11,305 nucleotides of DNA from an uncultured Clostridia bacterium (lineage in GTDB: Bacteria; Bacillota_A; Clostridia; Christensenellales; CAG-138). Shown piece after piece: positions 1 through 6,762 of this stretch. Position 1 is the first letter of the stretch; every line of letters starts with the position of its first letter. Made by a program: the position numbers and the translations under genes. Below the pieces are notes generated by a model, which saw only the letters and a program-made list of their open reading frames with translations, was not told the origin of the DNA and did no database searches. The stretch is taken from contig CAMNHT010000022.1 of NCBI GenBank assembly GCA_946539625.1, positions 1-11,305 of the forward strand, given 5' to 3'.

Positions 1-194
1 ATATGAAACAGATCGAACAGCGCATACGGCTGCATGGCAGAGTTCATGTTGGACGTGATTTCGTCGACAATGTAGATGATCGTCAGCACGATCATGGCAA
101 ACAGCAGATAAGACGCGCCTTTCGGACGCTGCGCCTCCCGGTTAAGCCGCATGAGCTCCCTCTGCTCCCTGGCGTATGCTTTCTCTTTGTTCAA
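1..194 (-). CDS. MFS-type transporter, N-terminal part (cut by window edge)
   Basis: Only the first 64 codons are present; the gene continues past base 1. The start is a TTG at 192-194. A purine-rich Shine-Dalgarno (AAGGGGGG on the minus strand, 203-210) lies 8 nt upstream, and no in-frame ATG or GTG fits better. The product begins with a charged cytoplasmic stretch (about residues 1-26, many K, R and E). A hydrophobic first membrane segment follows (about residues 28-43, LLFAMIVLTIIYIV), then DEITSNMNSAMQPY. This pattern, with an acidic DE just after the first helix and an N/Q-rich loop, resembles the N-terminus of clostridial major facilitator superfamily permeases. The substrate cannot be told from this piece. 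Family assignment is from recall of similar N-termini; the ORF itself is well supported by its promoter and RBS. Confidence 0.68.
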   Translation of the reverse strand, partial: MNKEKAYAREQRELMRLNREAQRPKGASYLLFAMIVLTIIYIVDEITSNMNSAMQPYALFDLFH

Positions 195-224
195 CGCACA
201 TTCCCCCCTTTTCGATCTGTCGGT

Positions 225-253
225 ATTATAACAAATCCAATCCGCAACCGCAA
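225..253 (-). promoter_or_regulatory. Promoter of the MFS-type transporter
   Basis: On the minus strand a TTGCGG -35 box (248-253) is followed by a 17-bp spacer and a perfect TATAAT -10 box (225-230). It lies about 30 bases upstream of the TTG start at 194. The fit to a sigma-A promoter is good. Confidence 0.7.
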
Positions 254-271
254 TGCCAAAGCTTTTTTATC

Positions 272-300
272 TTGCAAAATGAGCAAAGTTCTGAGATAAT
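272..300 (+). promoter_or_regulatory. Promoter of the DUF362 gene
   Basis: TTGCAA (272-277), a 17-bp spacer and GATAAT (295-300) form a good sigma-A promoter 30 bases before the ATG at 331. A strong GAGGAGG ribosome binding site (316-322) lies between them. Confidence 0.7.
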
Positions 301-330
301 AAGGATAGATCAATAGAGGAGGATCTTCAC

Positions 331-1386
331 ATGACAGGCAGGAATCCCGTTCCCGGCAAGGGCGGCAGCACGTATATTCCGTTTGAACAGCGCACAGGCG
401 AAAGCTCCGTCGTGTTTTTCACGCGCGATCTTTCCGAAAAAGGACTTCTGAAAATCTATGACCGGGTCAGCTCCGTCCTTTCCGGCAAGATCGCGATCAA
501 GCTGCACACCGGAGAGGCGGAAGGTCCGAACATCATCCCCCGTCCGTGGGTGAAAGAGCTGATCGGCACACGCCTGAATGATGCGGCGATCATCGAAACC
601 AACACTTATTACGAGGGCAGCCGCTATACGACTGATGAGCATCGGAAAACTTTGGAGATCAACGGCTGGACGTTCTGCCCGGTCGATATCACCGACGCAG
701 ACGGCGTTGCGGAGCTTCCGGTACACGGCGGCAAATGGTTTGAGACCATGCACGTCGGAAAATCCATGCTGCAATACGATTCACTGCTTGTGCTCACACA
801 CTTCAAAGGGCATATGATGGGCGGTTTCGGCGGTTCGAACAAGAACATCGGCATCGGCTGCGCGGACGGTCGGATCGGCAAAAAGGAGATCCATACCGCA
901 AAGGGCAGCGGCAACATGTGGAGCATTGCCGAGGAGGAGCTGATGGAGCGCATTTCGGAGAGCACAAAGGCGACGGTCGATCACTTTGCGCCGCACGTCT
1001 GCTTTATCAACGTGATGCGCAATATGTCCGTTTCCTGCGACTGCGAAGGTCCCGAAGCGGAGCCCGTCGTGACGCCGGATATCGGCATCGTTGCATCCCT
1101 CGATATCCTTGCCGCGGATGCCGCAAGCGTCGACCTTGTGTACGCGCTGCCGAACTTCGGCGGCAAAGCGCTGACCGAACGCATCGAAACGCGGCACGGG
1201 CTCAGGCAGCTCAGTTATATGAAGGAGCTCGGCATGGGCAACGACCGCTATACGCTGATCGACCTCGATCATGGCGATGCAGTCATCACCGCGGAACAGG
1301 CCGTGGAAGACGTCGATCCTGTCTGGACGCCCGATCGGTTCAACACCTTTCCGGGACGCAACAAGCGCGTTTTCTCCGAGCGGTAA
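331..1386 (+). CDS. DUF362 domain-containing protein
   Basis: 351 residues. ATG at 331 is preceded by GAGGAGG with 8 nt spacing and by its own promoter. The body matches the DUF362 family. It has a lysine-containing KIAIKLHTGE strand near residues 53-62. A glycine-rich HMMGGFGGSNKNIGIGCADG block lies at about 161-180. A cysteine pair (CDCEG, 236-240) is followed by TPDIGIVASLDILAADAAS (248-266), the typical family segment. Cys177, Cys224, Cys236 and Cys238 are candidate metal or cluster ligands. Unlike many DUF362 proteins there is no appended 2x[4Fe-4S] ferredoxin domain (no CxxCxxCxxxC repeat), so this is the single-domain form. No signal peptide or membrane segment is seen. The family has no settled biochemical role; a redox or metal function is only suggested by its cysteines and ferredoxin fusions elsewhere. 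It appears to be a single-gene unit ending at the hairpin at 1469-1506. Confidence 0.88.
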   Translation: MTGRNPVPGKGGSTYIPFEQRTGESSVVFFTRDLSEKGLLKIYDRVSSVLSGKIAIKLHTGEAEGPNIIPRPWVKELIGTRLNDAAIIETNTYYEGSRYTTDEHRKTLEINGWTFCPVDITDADGVAELPVHGGKWFETMHVGKSMLQYDSLLVLTHFKGHMMGGFGGSNKNIGIGCADGRIGKKEIHTAKGSGNMWSIAEEELMERISESTKATVDHFAPHVCFINVMRNMSVSCDCEGPEAEPVVTPDIGIVASLDILAADAASVDLVYALPNFGGKALTERIETRHGLRQLSYMKELGMGNDRYTLIDLDHGDAVITAEQAVEDVDPVWTPDRFNTFPGRNKRVFSER

Positions 1387-1468
1387 ACGCAAGCCGTACA
1401 TTCGGATCATGCGAATCGCACACGTTTCGACCTGAAGCGGTGTCGAATAATCAGATCATGAATACAGC

Positions 1469-1506
1469 AACGCGCTGCATACGGGGCTTCCCCCGTGCAG
1501 CGCGTT
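1469..1506. terminator. Hairpin terminator between convergent genes
   Basis: AACGCGCTGCA (1469-1479) pairs with TGCAGCGCGTT (1496-1506). CGGGG (1482-1486) pairs with CCCCG (1491-1495) around a CTTC loop, with a TA bulge. The plus-strand tail (TTTGTGTT) is only moderately U-rich and the minus-strand tail is weaker. It lies between the ends of the DUF362 gene and copA and may serve both. The remaining parts of 1387-1587 show no gene. Confidence 0.7.
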
Positions 1507-1587
1507 TGTGTTCTGCCATTGACCGCACATCAAAAACAGAGCGATTGATCGGAATATGTGCTCATGCACAACGTGCTGATTTTCGGA

Positions 1588-1797
1588 TCACTCCACGCCG
1601 AGCACGCGATAATCCTGCGCTTCCACCGCATCGCGCAAAACGTCGTCCGCTACGGGCGCGCTCAGCGTGACGACCGCAGTACCTTGGTTATGATCCGCAA
1701 CTGCGGATTCCACGCCGGGGACCGCCTCGAGCGCTTTCTTTACCCGTGCTTCGCAATGCGGGCACATCATGCCTTCGACCTTCAATGTCTTGGTCAT
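1588..1797 (-). CDS. Possible internally initiated CopZ-like copper chaperone inside copA
   Basis: The last 69 codons of copA form a complete HMA domain. It has MMCPHC (Cys at positions 12 and 15 of this piece), the ARVKKALEAVPGV helix, and a normal end for a stand-alone CopZ. Its first residue is an in-frame ATG at 1795-1797. Exactly 8 nt upstream is AAGGAGG (1806-1812, minus strand), as strong as any RBS in the window. Within a coding region such a site is unexpected unless used. Ribosomes could therefore make a free Cu(I) chaperone from the same mRNA as well as the fused form. An equal alternative is that an ancestral copA-copZ pair became fused and the RBS is a relic. The sequence shows the domain and RBS; separate production is inferred. 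Confidence 0.45.
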   Translation of the reverse strand: MTKTLKVEGMMCPHCEARVKKALEAVPGVESAVADHNQGTAVVTLSAPVADDVLRDAVEAQDYRVLGVE

Positions 1798-4122
1798 CGT
1801 TTGTTCCTCCTTTTTTGTTTCTTCTATCATGGATCTCAGCGCATCCGCCGGGATCGTTTTCCTTTTTCTGTCGTGCTTTGCGTCGTACGGCTTTATGAGG
1901 TTCAGTCGCAGCGCGTTCATGCACACGAAAAAGCTGCTCAAAGCCATCGCCGCCGCGCCGTACATCGGCTTCATCTCAATGCCGTACAGTCCCATCGCAA
2001 GCGGGATGCATATCACATTGTAAAAGAACGCCCAGAATAGGTTTTCGTGAATGTTCCTAATCGTCGCGCGGCTCAGCCGGATCGCCGCCGTCACGTCGGT
2101 CAGTCGGCTCTTCACCGCCACGACGTCCGCCGCGTCGATCGCGACGTCCGTGCCCGCGCCGATCGCGATACCGTTGTCCGCCACCGTGAGCGCAGGCGCG
2201 TCATTGATGCCGTCGCCGACCATCGCGACCTTGCCGAGTGTTTTCAGTTTTCGAATCACATCCGCCTTCTCGTCCGGCAGCACGTTTGCGATCACATGAT
2301 CCACGCCTGCCTGTCGGCTGATTGCCCGCGCGGTGCGCTCGTTATCGCCTGTCAGCAGCACGGTCTGAACGCCCATGCCCTTCAGCTCTTTGATCGCCTC
2401 TGCGGAGTCCGCCTTGATCGGGTCCGCAACGGCAATGATGCCCAGAAGCGTTCCGTCCAGTGCAAACAGCAGCGGCGTCTTCCCTTCCTCGGCAAGCGCG
2501 TTTGCCTTATTCTCTGCGCTTTTATCCGCCAGCCCACGAGACGCAAGATAGTTGAGACTGCCGCCGAGCAGTTCCTTTCCGTCCAGCCGTGCGCAAAGCC
2601 CGTGCCCGGGCAGCGCGGTAAAGTCCGTGACCTCGGAAAGCGTAAGTCCTTCCGCGGCGGCAAGCACCGCCTTGGAAAGCGGATGCTCACTGCTTTTCTC
2701 AAGAGACGCGGCGAGGGTCAGTAGCTCATCCCGCGCCGTGCCGATCGGGATCACGTCCGTAACCTTCGGCTGTCCTTCCGTGACGGTTCCGGTCTTGTCG
2801 AGTGCCACGATCTGCGTCCGTCCCGCGCCTTCCTGCGCAGCGGCGGTCTTAAAGAGAATGCCGTTTTTTGCGCCGACGCCGCTGCCCACCATGATCGCGA
2901 CCGGCGTTGCAAGCCCGAGCGCGCACGGGCAGCTGATGACGAGCACGGAGATCCCGCGGGCGATCGCAAACGAGAACGGACGACCGGCGATCAGCCAGCC
3001 GATCAGCGTCAGCACGGCGATCCCGATCACCGCCGGCACGAACACGCCGGAGACCTTGTCCGCGATGCGCGCAAGCGGCGCTTTGGTAGCCGCTGCGTCG
3101 GAAACGGTGCGGATGATCTGCGCAAGCGTCGTGTCCTCCCCGACTCGCGTCGCGCGGCACTCGATGTACCCCTGCTGATTCATCGTCGCGGCGGAGACCG
3201 TGTCGCCCTCTGCCTTGTCGACCGGAATGCTTTCGCCGGTCAGCGCGGATTCGTTGACCGCCGTAACGCCCTTCAAAACAACGCCGTCCACCGGGATCTG
3301 CTCACCGGGACGAACGACGAAAACGTCCCCCGCCTGCACCTGTTCGATGGGAACCTCGGTTTCGACGCCGTCCTTTTTCAGCACGGCCGTCTTCGGCGCA
3401 AGCTTCATCAAGCCCTTGAGCGCATCGGTCGTGCGTCCTTTCGACCTGGCTTCGAGCATCTTGCCGACCGTGATCAGCGTCGGGATCATCGCCGCCGACT
3501 CAAAGTAGAGATTCATGCCGTGATGCATGACAACGTCCTGCTGCCCGCTTCCTTGCGCAAGGATCATCAAAAACAGCGTTGCAAGAGAATACCCGAACGA
3601 TGCGCCCGATCCCAAAGCGACCAGCGTATCCATGTTCGGCGCGCCGTGAAACAAAGAGGTGAATCCGGAGGTGAAGAATTTTCCGTTGATCACCATGACG
3701 GCGGCGGCAAGCAGCAGTTCGAACAGCCCCAGAAACACAAGATTGTCAAACGCCTTCGGCGCGGGCCAGTTCCACATCATGTGTCCCATGGAGAAATACA
3801 TGAGAATGAGCAGGATCGGCACGGAAAACAGCAGTCGCCGAACGAGCTTCGGCGTCTCGCGGTCCTTCAGCGCTTCCGCATCCGCCCACGCGGGCGAATC
3901 GCCGGACGCCGTCTTTTTTTCGGCGCCCTTCGGCGACGCACCGTAGCCCGCCGCTTCGACCGCGCGGATGATCTCATCGGGCGACGCGGTTCCCTCGACG
4001 CCCATGGAGTTTGTCAATAAGCTCACGGAGCAGGCGGTCACGCCCGGAACGCCGGACACCGCCTTTTCGACCCGCGCGGAGCACGCCGCGCAGCTCATGC
4101 CGGTTACGTTATATTGCTTCAT
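1588..4122 (-). CDS. copA: Copper-exporting P1B-1 ATPase with N- and C-terminal HMA domains
   Basis: 844 residues; ATP-driven export of Cu(I) across the cytoplasmic membrane. An N-terminal heavy-metal-associated domain carries MSCAAC (Cys11/Cys14). Membrane segments follow from about residue 97, then the actuator TGES (295-298). The CPC copper site is at 398-400 in a transmembrane helix. The phosphorylation motif DKTG has Asp442. SEHP (478-481), TGDN (591-594) and GDGINDAP (636-643) mark the ATP-binding and hinge regions. YN (701-702) and MALSS (726-730) in the last two helices are the residues expected for Cu(I) rather than Zn or Cd. After the last helix a hydrophilic linker of about 30 residues leads into a second HMA domain (from 776, CPHC at 787-790), which most CopA proteins lack. 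The ATG at 4122 has a GGAGGG RBS. It follows csoR by 13 nt on the same strand, so the two are almost certainly co-transcribed and copper-induced. Confidence 0.95.
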   Translation of the reverse strand: MKQYNVTGMSCAACSARVEKAVSGVPGVTACSVSLLTNSMGVEGTASPDEIIRAVEAAGYGASPKGAEKKTASGDSPAWADAEALKDRETPKLVRRLLFSVPILLILMYFSMGHMMWNWPAPKAFDNLVFLGLFELLLAAAVMVINGKFFTSGFTSLFHGAPNMDTLVALGSGASFGYSLATLFLMILAQGSGQQDVVMHHGMNLYFESAAMIPTLITVGKMLEARSKGRTTDALKGLMKLAPKTAVLKKDGVETEVPIEQVQAGDVFVVRPGEQIPVDGVVLKGVTAVNESALTGESIPVDKAEGDTVSAATMNQQGYIECRATRVGEDTTLAQIIRTVSDAAATKAPLARIADKVSGVFVPAVIGIAVLTLIGWLIAGRPFSFAIARGISVLVISCPCALGLATPVAIMVGSGVGAKNGILFKTAAAQEGAGRTQIVALDKTGTVTEGQPKVTDVIPIGTARDELLTLAASLEKSSEHPLSKAVLAAAEGLTLSEVTDFTALPGHGLCARLDGKELLGGSLNYLASRGLADKSAENKANALAEEGKTPLLFALDGTLLGIIAVADPIKADSAEAIKELKGMGVQTVLLTGDNERTARAISRQAGVDHVIANVLPDEKADVIRKLKTLGKVAMVGDGINDAPALTVADNGIAIGAGTDVAIDAADVVAVKSRLTDVTAAIRLSRATIRNIHENLFWAFFYNVICIPLAMGLYGIEMKPMYGAAAMALSSFFVCMNALRLNLIKPYDAKHDRKRKTIPADALRSMIEETKKEEQTMTKTLKVEGMMCPHCEARVKKALEAVPGVESAVADHNQGTAVVTLSAPVADDVLRDAVEAQDYRVLGVE
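1806..1812 (-). promoter_or_regulatory. Internal Shine-Dalgarno in the copA linker
   Basis: AAGGAGG on the minus strand, 8 nt before an in-frame ATG (1795-1797) at the start of the C-terminal HMA domain. It encodes part of the K/E-rich linker (KKEEQT) between the last CopA helix and the HMA domain. Confidence 0.6.
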
Positions 4123-4135
4123 ATCCGCCCTCCGC

Positions 4136-4447
4136 TTACTTCATCATCTTTTTGAGCGTTTCCATCAGCTCGTCCATCGTGTCCTCACGACCTGCGCGGA
4201 TGTCCTCCGAAACACAGGTGCGCAGATGAGTTCCGAGCAGCGTCGTGCAGAAGCTGTTCAGCGCAGAATTGACCGCGGATGCCTGCACGAGGATATCCGG
4301 ACAGTACGCGTCCTCCTCCAGCATGCGCTCGAGCCCGCGCACCTGCCCCTCGATCCGCTTCAATCGGTTCATCAGGTCGCGTTTTTCCTTATCATCCCGC
4401 ATTCTCTTCCGATCATGCACGCAATGCCTGCAGCCGGTCTCTTCCAT
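4136..4447 (-). CDS. csoR: CsoR-family copper-sensing repressor
   Basis: 103 residues from the chosen ATG at 4447, which has AAGGGG 8 nt upstream. An in-frame TTG at 4465 would add six residues but has no comparable RBS and lies in the downstream operator. The protein is all-helical with the family hallmark NRLKRIEGQVRGLERML (about 27-43). The CsoR Cu(I) ligand set is present: Cys49 (AYCPDIL), then His74 and Cys78 in HLRTC. That pattern indicates copper rather than formaldehyde or nickel sensing. A short N-terminal extension holds CRHCVH (Cys6, Cys9, His11), possibly an extra metal-binding site. In CsoR proteins, Cu(I) binding releases the DNA and lets copA be expressed. It is the first gene of the csoR-copA operon, 13 nt before copA, and both CsoR-type operators lie at its own promoter, indicating autoregulation. 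Confidence 0.93.
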   Translation of the reverse strand: MEETGCRHCVHDRKRMRDDKEKRDLMNRLKRIEGQVRGLERMLEEDAYCPDILVQASAVNSALNSFCTTLLGTHLRTCVSEDIRAGREDTMDELMETLKKMMK

Positions 4448-4465
4448 CTGAAACGCCCCTTTCAA

Positions 4466-4480
4466 TACTCCCTATGGGTA
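4466..4480. promoter_or_regulatory. Second CsoR-type operator
   Basis: TACTCCCTATGGGTA is a TACCC/GGGTA-type inverted repeat with one extra base in one arm. It lies downstream of the -10 box, in the expected 5' leader of csoR, where bound repressor would block early elongation. Confidence 0.6.
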
Positions 4481-4494
4481 TTTGTGATGGATGT

Positions 4495-4523
4495 ATCATA
4501 TACCCCATCAGGGTATTTGTCAA
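4495..4523 (-). promoter_or_regulatory. Promoter of the csoR-copA operon
   Basis: On the minus strand: consensus TTGACA -35 (4518-4523), 17-bp spacer, TATGAT -10 (4495-4500). The predicted transcript start is near 4488, about 40 bases before the csoR ATG. A CsoR operator fills the spacer. Confidence 0.85.
4501..4515. promoter_or_regulatory. CsoR operator in the promoter spacer
   Basis: TACCCCATCAGGGTA contains the TACCC...GGGGTA inverted repeat described for Cu(I)-responsive CsoR proteins. It occupies nearly all of the 17-bp spacer of the csoR promoter, so bound repressor and RNA polymerase would compete directly. Confidence 0.82.
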
Positions 4524-4536
4524 GCGGTTTTTTGCA

Positions 4537-4564
4537 AACAAAAAGTCCCCGGACCGGGGACTTT
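4537..4564 (-). terminator. Intrinsic terminator of the amylosucrase transcript
   Basis: AAAGTCCCC (4542-4550) and GGGGACTTT (4556-4564) form a perfect 9-bp stem with a GGACC loop. On the minus strand it is followed by TT-G-TTT, continuing the TTT of the stem to give a U-rich tail. It lies about 75 bases after the amylosucrase stop and before the csoR promoter, insulating the two units. Confidence 0.85.
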
Positions 4565-4637
4565 GCGCTCTGCTTTTACAGCGTCAGATTTCGGTGTTTG
4601 CGTCTCCCATGAGATCGGCGAACACAGCTCCCTCCGT

Positions 4638-6488
4638 TCAAAGCGTCTGACAGAGCCAGATAAACCCGCCGGCAGGGAGCTCGATCGCGCCTGCGTCGCG
4701 CCGCTCGCCCGTTATGAGGTCGGTGAACAGGGAAAGATCCTGCACCCACGCGACCTGCGTCTCATCCGAAAAATTGAACAGCGCAAGCAGTTTTTCATGC
4801 TGATAGTATCGTCCGATCCCGAGCACGTGATCGTTGTGCGTTTCGAGCGCCCATGTATCCGCCGCGTCGTCGAACACGCGATGGTCTCTGCGCTGCTCCT
4901 CCTGCCGCTTGATCGCACGGAAGACCTTGCCCTCGACCGAGGTTTTCAGTCCCCTGCGCCCCGCCTTTTTCCAGTTCATATCTCCGCGGTGCAGATACCG
5001 GCTGTCCTCGCATTTCAGCGGATCGTCATGGTAGCCGTAATCGTTCAGCCCGGCGATCTCGTCGCCGCTGTACAGCACTGGAATGCCGCTCATCGTGAAC
5101 ATCAGCGCGTGCAGCATATTGTTCCGCCGGATTGCGTCGGACAGCGCCGCCTTGTCGCCGCTTTCTTCTGCCGCCTCGATCCCGCACAGCGAAGCGGTCG
5201 TGCCGCAAAGCCGCGCATCCCCGAGCCGCGGATCGTCGTTGTACAGCTCACCGCGGGCGAAACTGCCCATCCATTTTCCGGTCAGATAATCGTTGAGATA
5301 CTTTTTGTGCGGGATCTCCTCCTGTGAAAACCACCGGAGAAATCCGTAATCCAATCCCCAGCCGATATCATCGTGACAGCGGAGATAGTTCAGAAACGTA
5401 TACTGCTTCGGAAGCGCGAAGACCTGCTCCATCTGGTGCTTCAGAAGCCGCACATCCTTGGTCGCCACCGTGTGCCAGATCGACGCCATCGTCGTGACGT
5501 TATAGAGAAGATGGCACTCGGGTTTTTCGACCGTACCGAAATACGGAACGACCTTAGAGGGCTCCATAACGACTTCGCCCAAAAGCAGTGTGCCCGGACA
5601 GACGATCTCTGAGATGATGCGCATCATGCGCACCAGCGAATGGACCTCTTTGAGGTTGCGGCACGACGTGCCGAGCGCTTTCCAGATATAGGGGACCGCG
5701 TCGAGCCGGATGATATCCACGCCGTGGTTGCAGAGATACAGCATGTTGTCCGTCATGTCATTGAATACGACCGGGTTTGCGTAATTGAGATCCCATTGAT
5801 AGGGATAGAACGTTGTCATGACGACCTTTTGCGCCTCTTCACACCACGTGAAATTGCCCGGCGCAGTCGTCGGGAACACCTGCGGTACGGTTTGCTCGTA
5901 AGCGTTCGGGATCTCCCAATTGTCGTAGAAAAAATACCGGTTCTGATATTCCTTCTCCCCCGCCCGCGCGCGTTTTGCCCATTCATGGTCCTCGCTCGTG
6001 TGGTTCATGACAAAGTCGAGGCACACGGCAATGCCGCGCGCATGGCACGCTTCGGACAGCGCAAAGAGGTCGTCCATCGTGCCGAGCTCCGGCTGCACCT
6101 TTCGAAAATCGCTGACCGCATAGCCGCCGTCGCTGCGTCCTTTCGGACTTTCGAGAAGCGGCATCAGATGCAGATAATTCACGCCGCAATCGGTGATGTA
6201 GTCGATCTTTTTCATCACGCCCCTCAGCGTTCCCGCAAAGGCGTTAACGTACATCAGCATGCCCACGAGATCGTGCCCGCGGTACCAGTCCGGGTATTCC
6301 TCCCGCGCGCGGTCCATGTTCTTTAAGGATTCGGGACGCACTTCATATGCGCGGTACAGCATATCGACAAAACAGCGATACGCCCGCATGTTGTTGCGGT
6401 ACAGCTCGCAGTAGAGACGTTTCAGCTCGTCCTCGCGGAGGACGTAGCGCCTTGTAAACTCCTGTGTCCAATGCTCATGTTCCATCAT
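4638..6488 (-). CDS. Amylosucrase-like GH13 enzyme (sucrose glucosyltransferase)
   Basis: 616 residues, close to the usual amylosucrase length (about 630-650). Amylosucrase transfers glucose from sucrose onto alpha-1,4-glucan, releasing fructose; related sucrose hydrolases share the fold. A helical N-terminal region (about 1-70) precedes the (beta/alpha)8 barrel. Motifs seen: YLHLMPLL (105-112), GRSDGGYAV (117-125), FVMNHTSEDHEW (159-170), QWDLNYANP (231-239), RLDAV with nucleophile Asp263, LLGEV with acid/base Glu305, RCHDDIGW with Asp373, and GSFARGE (408-414). A C-terminal beta domain follows. These blocks match GH13 subfamily 4 rather than common alpha-amylases. There is no signal peptide, so the enzyme is cytoplasmic. 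The first of two adjacent ATGs is chosen because GGAGGAG lies 7 nt upstream, inside the end of the preceding 41-codon ORF. Hydrolase versus polymerase activity cannot be decided from sequence alone. Confidence 0.88.
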   Translation of the reverse strand: MMEHEHWTQEFTRRYVLREDELKRLYCELYRNNMRAYRCFVDMLYRAYEVRPESLKNMDRAREEYPDWYRGHDLVGMLMYVNAFAGTLRGVMKKIDYITDCGVNYLHLMPLLESPKGRSDGGYAVSDFRKVQPELGTMDDLFALSEACHARGIAVCLDFVMNHTSEDHEWAKRARAGEKEYQNRYFFYDNWEIPNAYEQTVPQVFPTTAPGNFTWCEEAQKVVMTTFYPYQWDLNYANPVVFNDMTDNMLYLCNHGVDIIRLDAVPYIWKALGTSCRNLKEVHSLVRMMRIISEIVCPGTLLLGEVVMEPSKVVPYFGTVEKPECHLLYNVTTMASIWHTVATKDVRLLKHQMEQVFALPKQYTFLNYLRCHDDIGWGLDYGFLRWFSQEEIPHKKYLNDYLTGKWMGSFARGELYNDDPRLGDARLCGTTASLCGIEAAEESGDKAALSDAIRRNNMLHALMFTMSGIPVLYSGDEIAGLNDYGYHDDPLKCEDSRYLHRGDMNWKKAGRRGLKTSVEGKVFRAIKRQEEQRRDHRVFDDAADTWALETHNDHVLGIGRYYQHEKLLALFNFSDETQVAWVQDLSLFTDLITGERRDAGAIELPAGGFIWLCQTL

Positions 6489-6492
6489 GGAT

Positions 6493-6618
6493 TTACTCCT
6501 CCGTTACTTCGTCTTCGTTCGGCATGGCGGGGATCGCCGCAAAGATCTTGTTTCCGTTCGCATCCGTGCCCGTCTGCGTCATGTCGATCAGGATCTCGCC
6601 GATGGTTGTGATTCTCAT
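6493..6618 (-). pseudogene. Fructokinase (PfkB family) remnant with a large in-frame internal deletion
   Basis: A 41-codon ORF with ATG at 6616-6618, an RBS (AAGGGGAAGG) and a promoter. Its first 28 residues or so (MRITTIGEILIDMTQTGTD, then ANGNKIFAA) are the N-terminal strand of PfkB-type fructokinases, just before the expected N-P-G-G-A-P-A-N sugar-binding motif. Instead it jumps to IPAMPNEDEVTEE and stops. IPAMP followed by an acidic tail is what fructokinases have at their C-terminus (GAIPAMP-type). The ORF therefore looks like both ends of a kinase of about 320 residues with roughly 275-280 codons removed in frame. No sugar site, GAGD motif or ATP site remains, so it cannot be a kinase. 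It ends 4 nt before the amylosucrase ATG and could act in translational coupling. A loss made while assembling the reads is an alternative. Confidence 0.72.
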
Positions 6619-6670
6619 ATTTATGCCTTCCCCTTTTCCCGGCTGCACATGGTAAATATAATGATATTTC

Positions 6671-6699
6671 AGTATATCGTATATCGAATCCGAAAGCAA
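6671..6699 (-). promoter_or_regulatory. Promoter of the fructokinase remnant-amylosucrase unit
   Basis: On the minus strand: TTGCTT -35 (6694-6699), 17-bp spacer, TATACT -10 (6671-6676). A 7-bp tandem repeat (GTATATC twice, 6672-6685 on the plus strand) overlaps the -10 box and spacer and could be a regulator half-site pair. Confidence 0.6.
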
Positions 6700-6762
6700 G
6701 AGGGAACCAAATATCCGTGATTCCGCCCTTTCTCGCGTCCTTGGTCTGATAATGACACTTTT

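Noticed and set aside
1557..1570. Small hairpin TGTGC-TCAT-GCACA downstream of copA.
   Set aside because: Five base pairs and no T-tract; the larger hairpin at 1469-1506 is the better terminator.
1600..4020. Long plus-strand open frames opposite copA (for example 2047-2724 and 3520-4020).
   Set aside because: They are rich in R, H and Q/S with no recognisable domain, lack good RBSs, and mirror codon bias of the clearly real copA on the other strand.
4136..4465. Longer CsoR beginning at TTG 4465.
   Set aside because: No suitable RBS precedes this TTG and it falls at the edge of the second operator; the ATG at 4447 has AAGGGG at good spacing.
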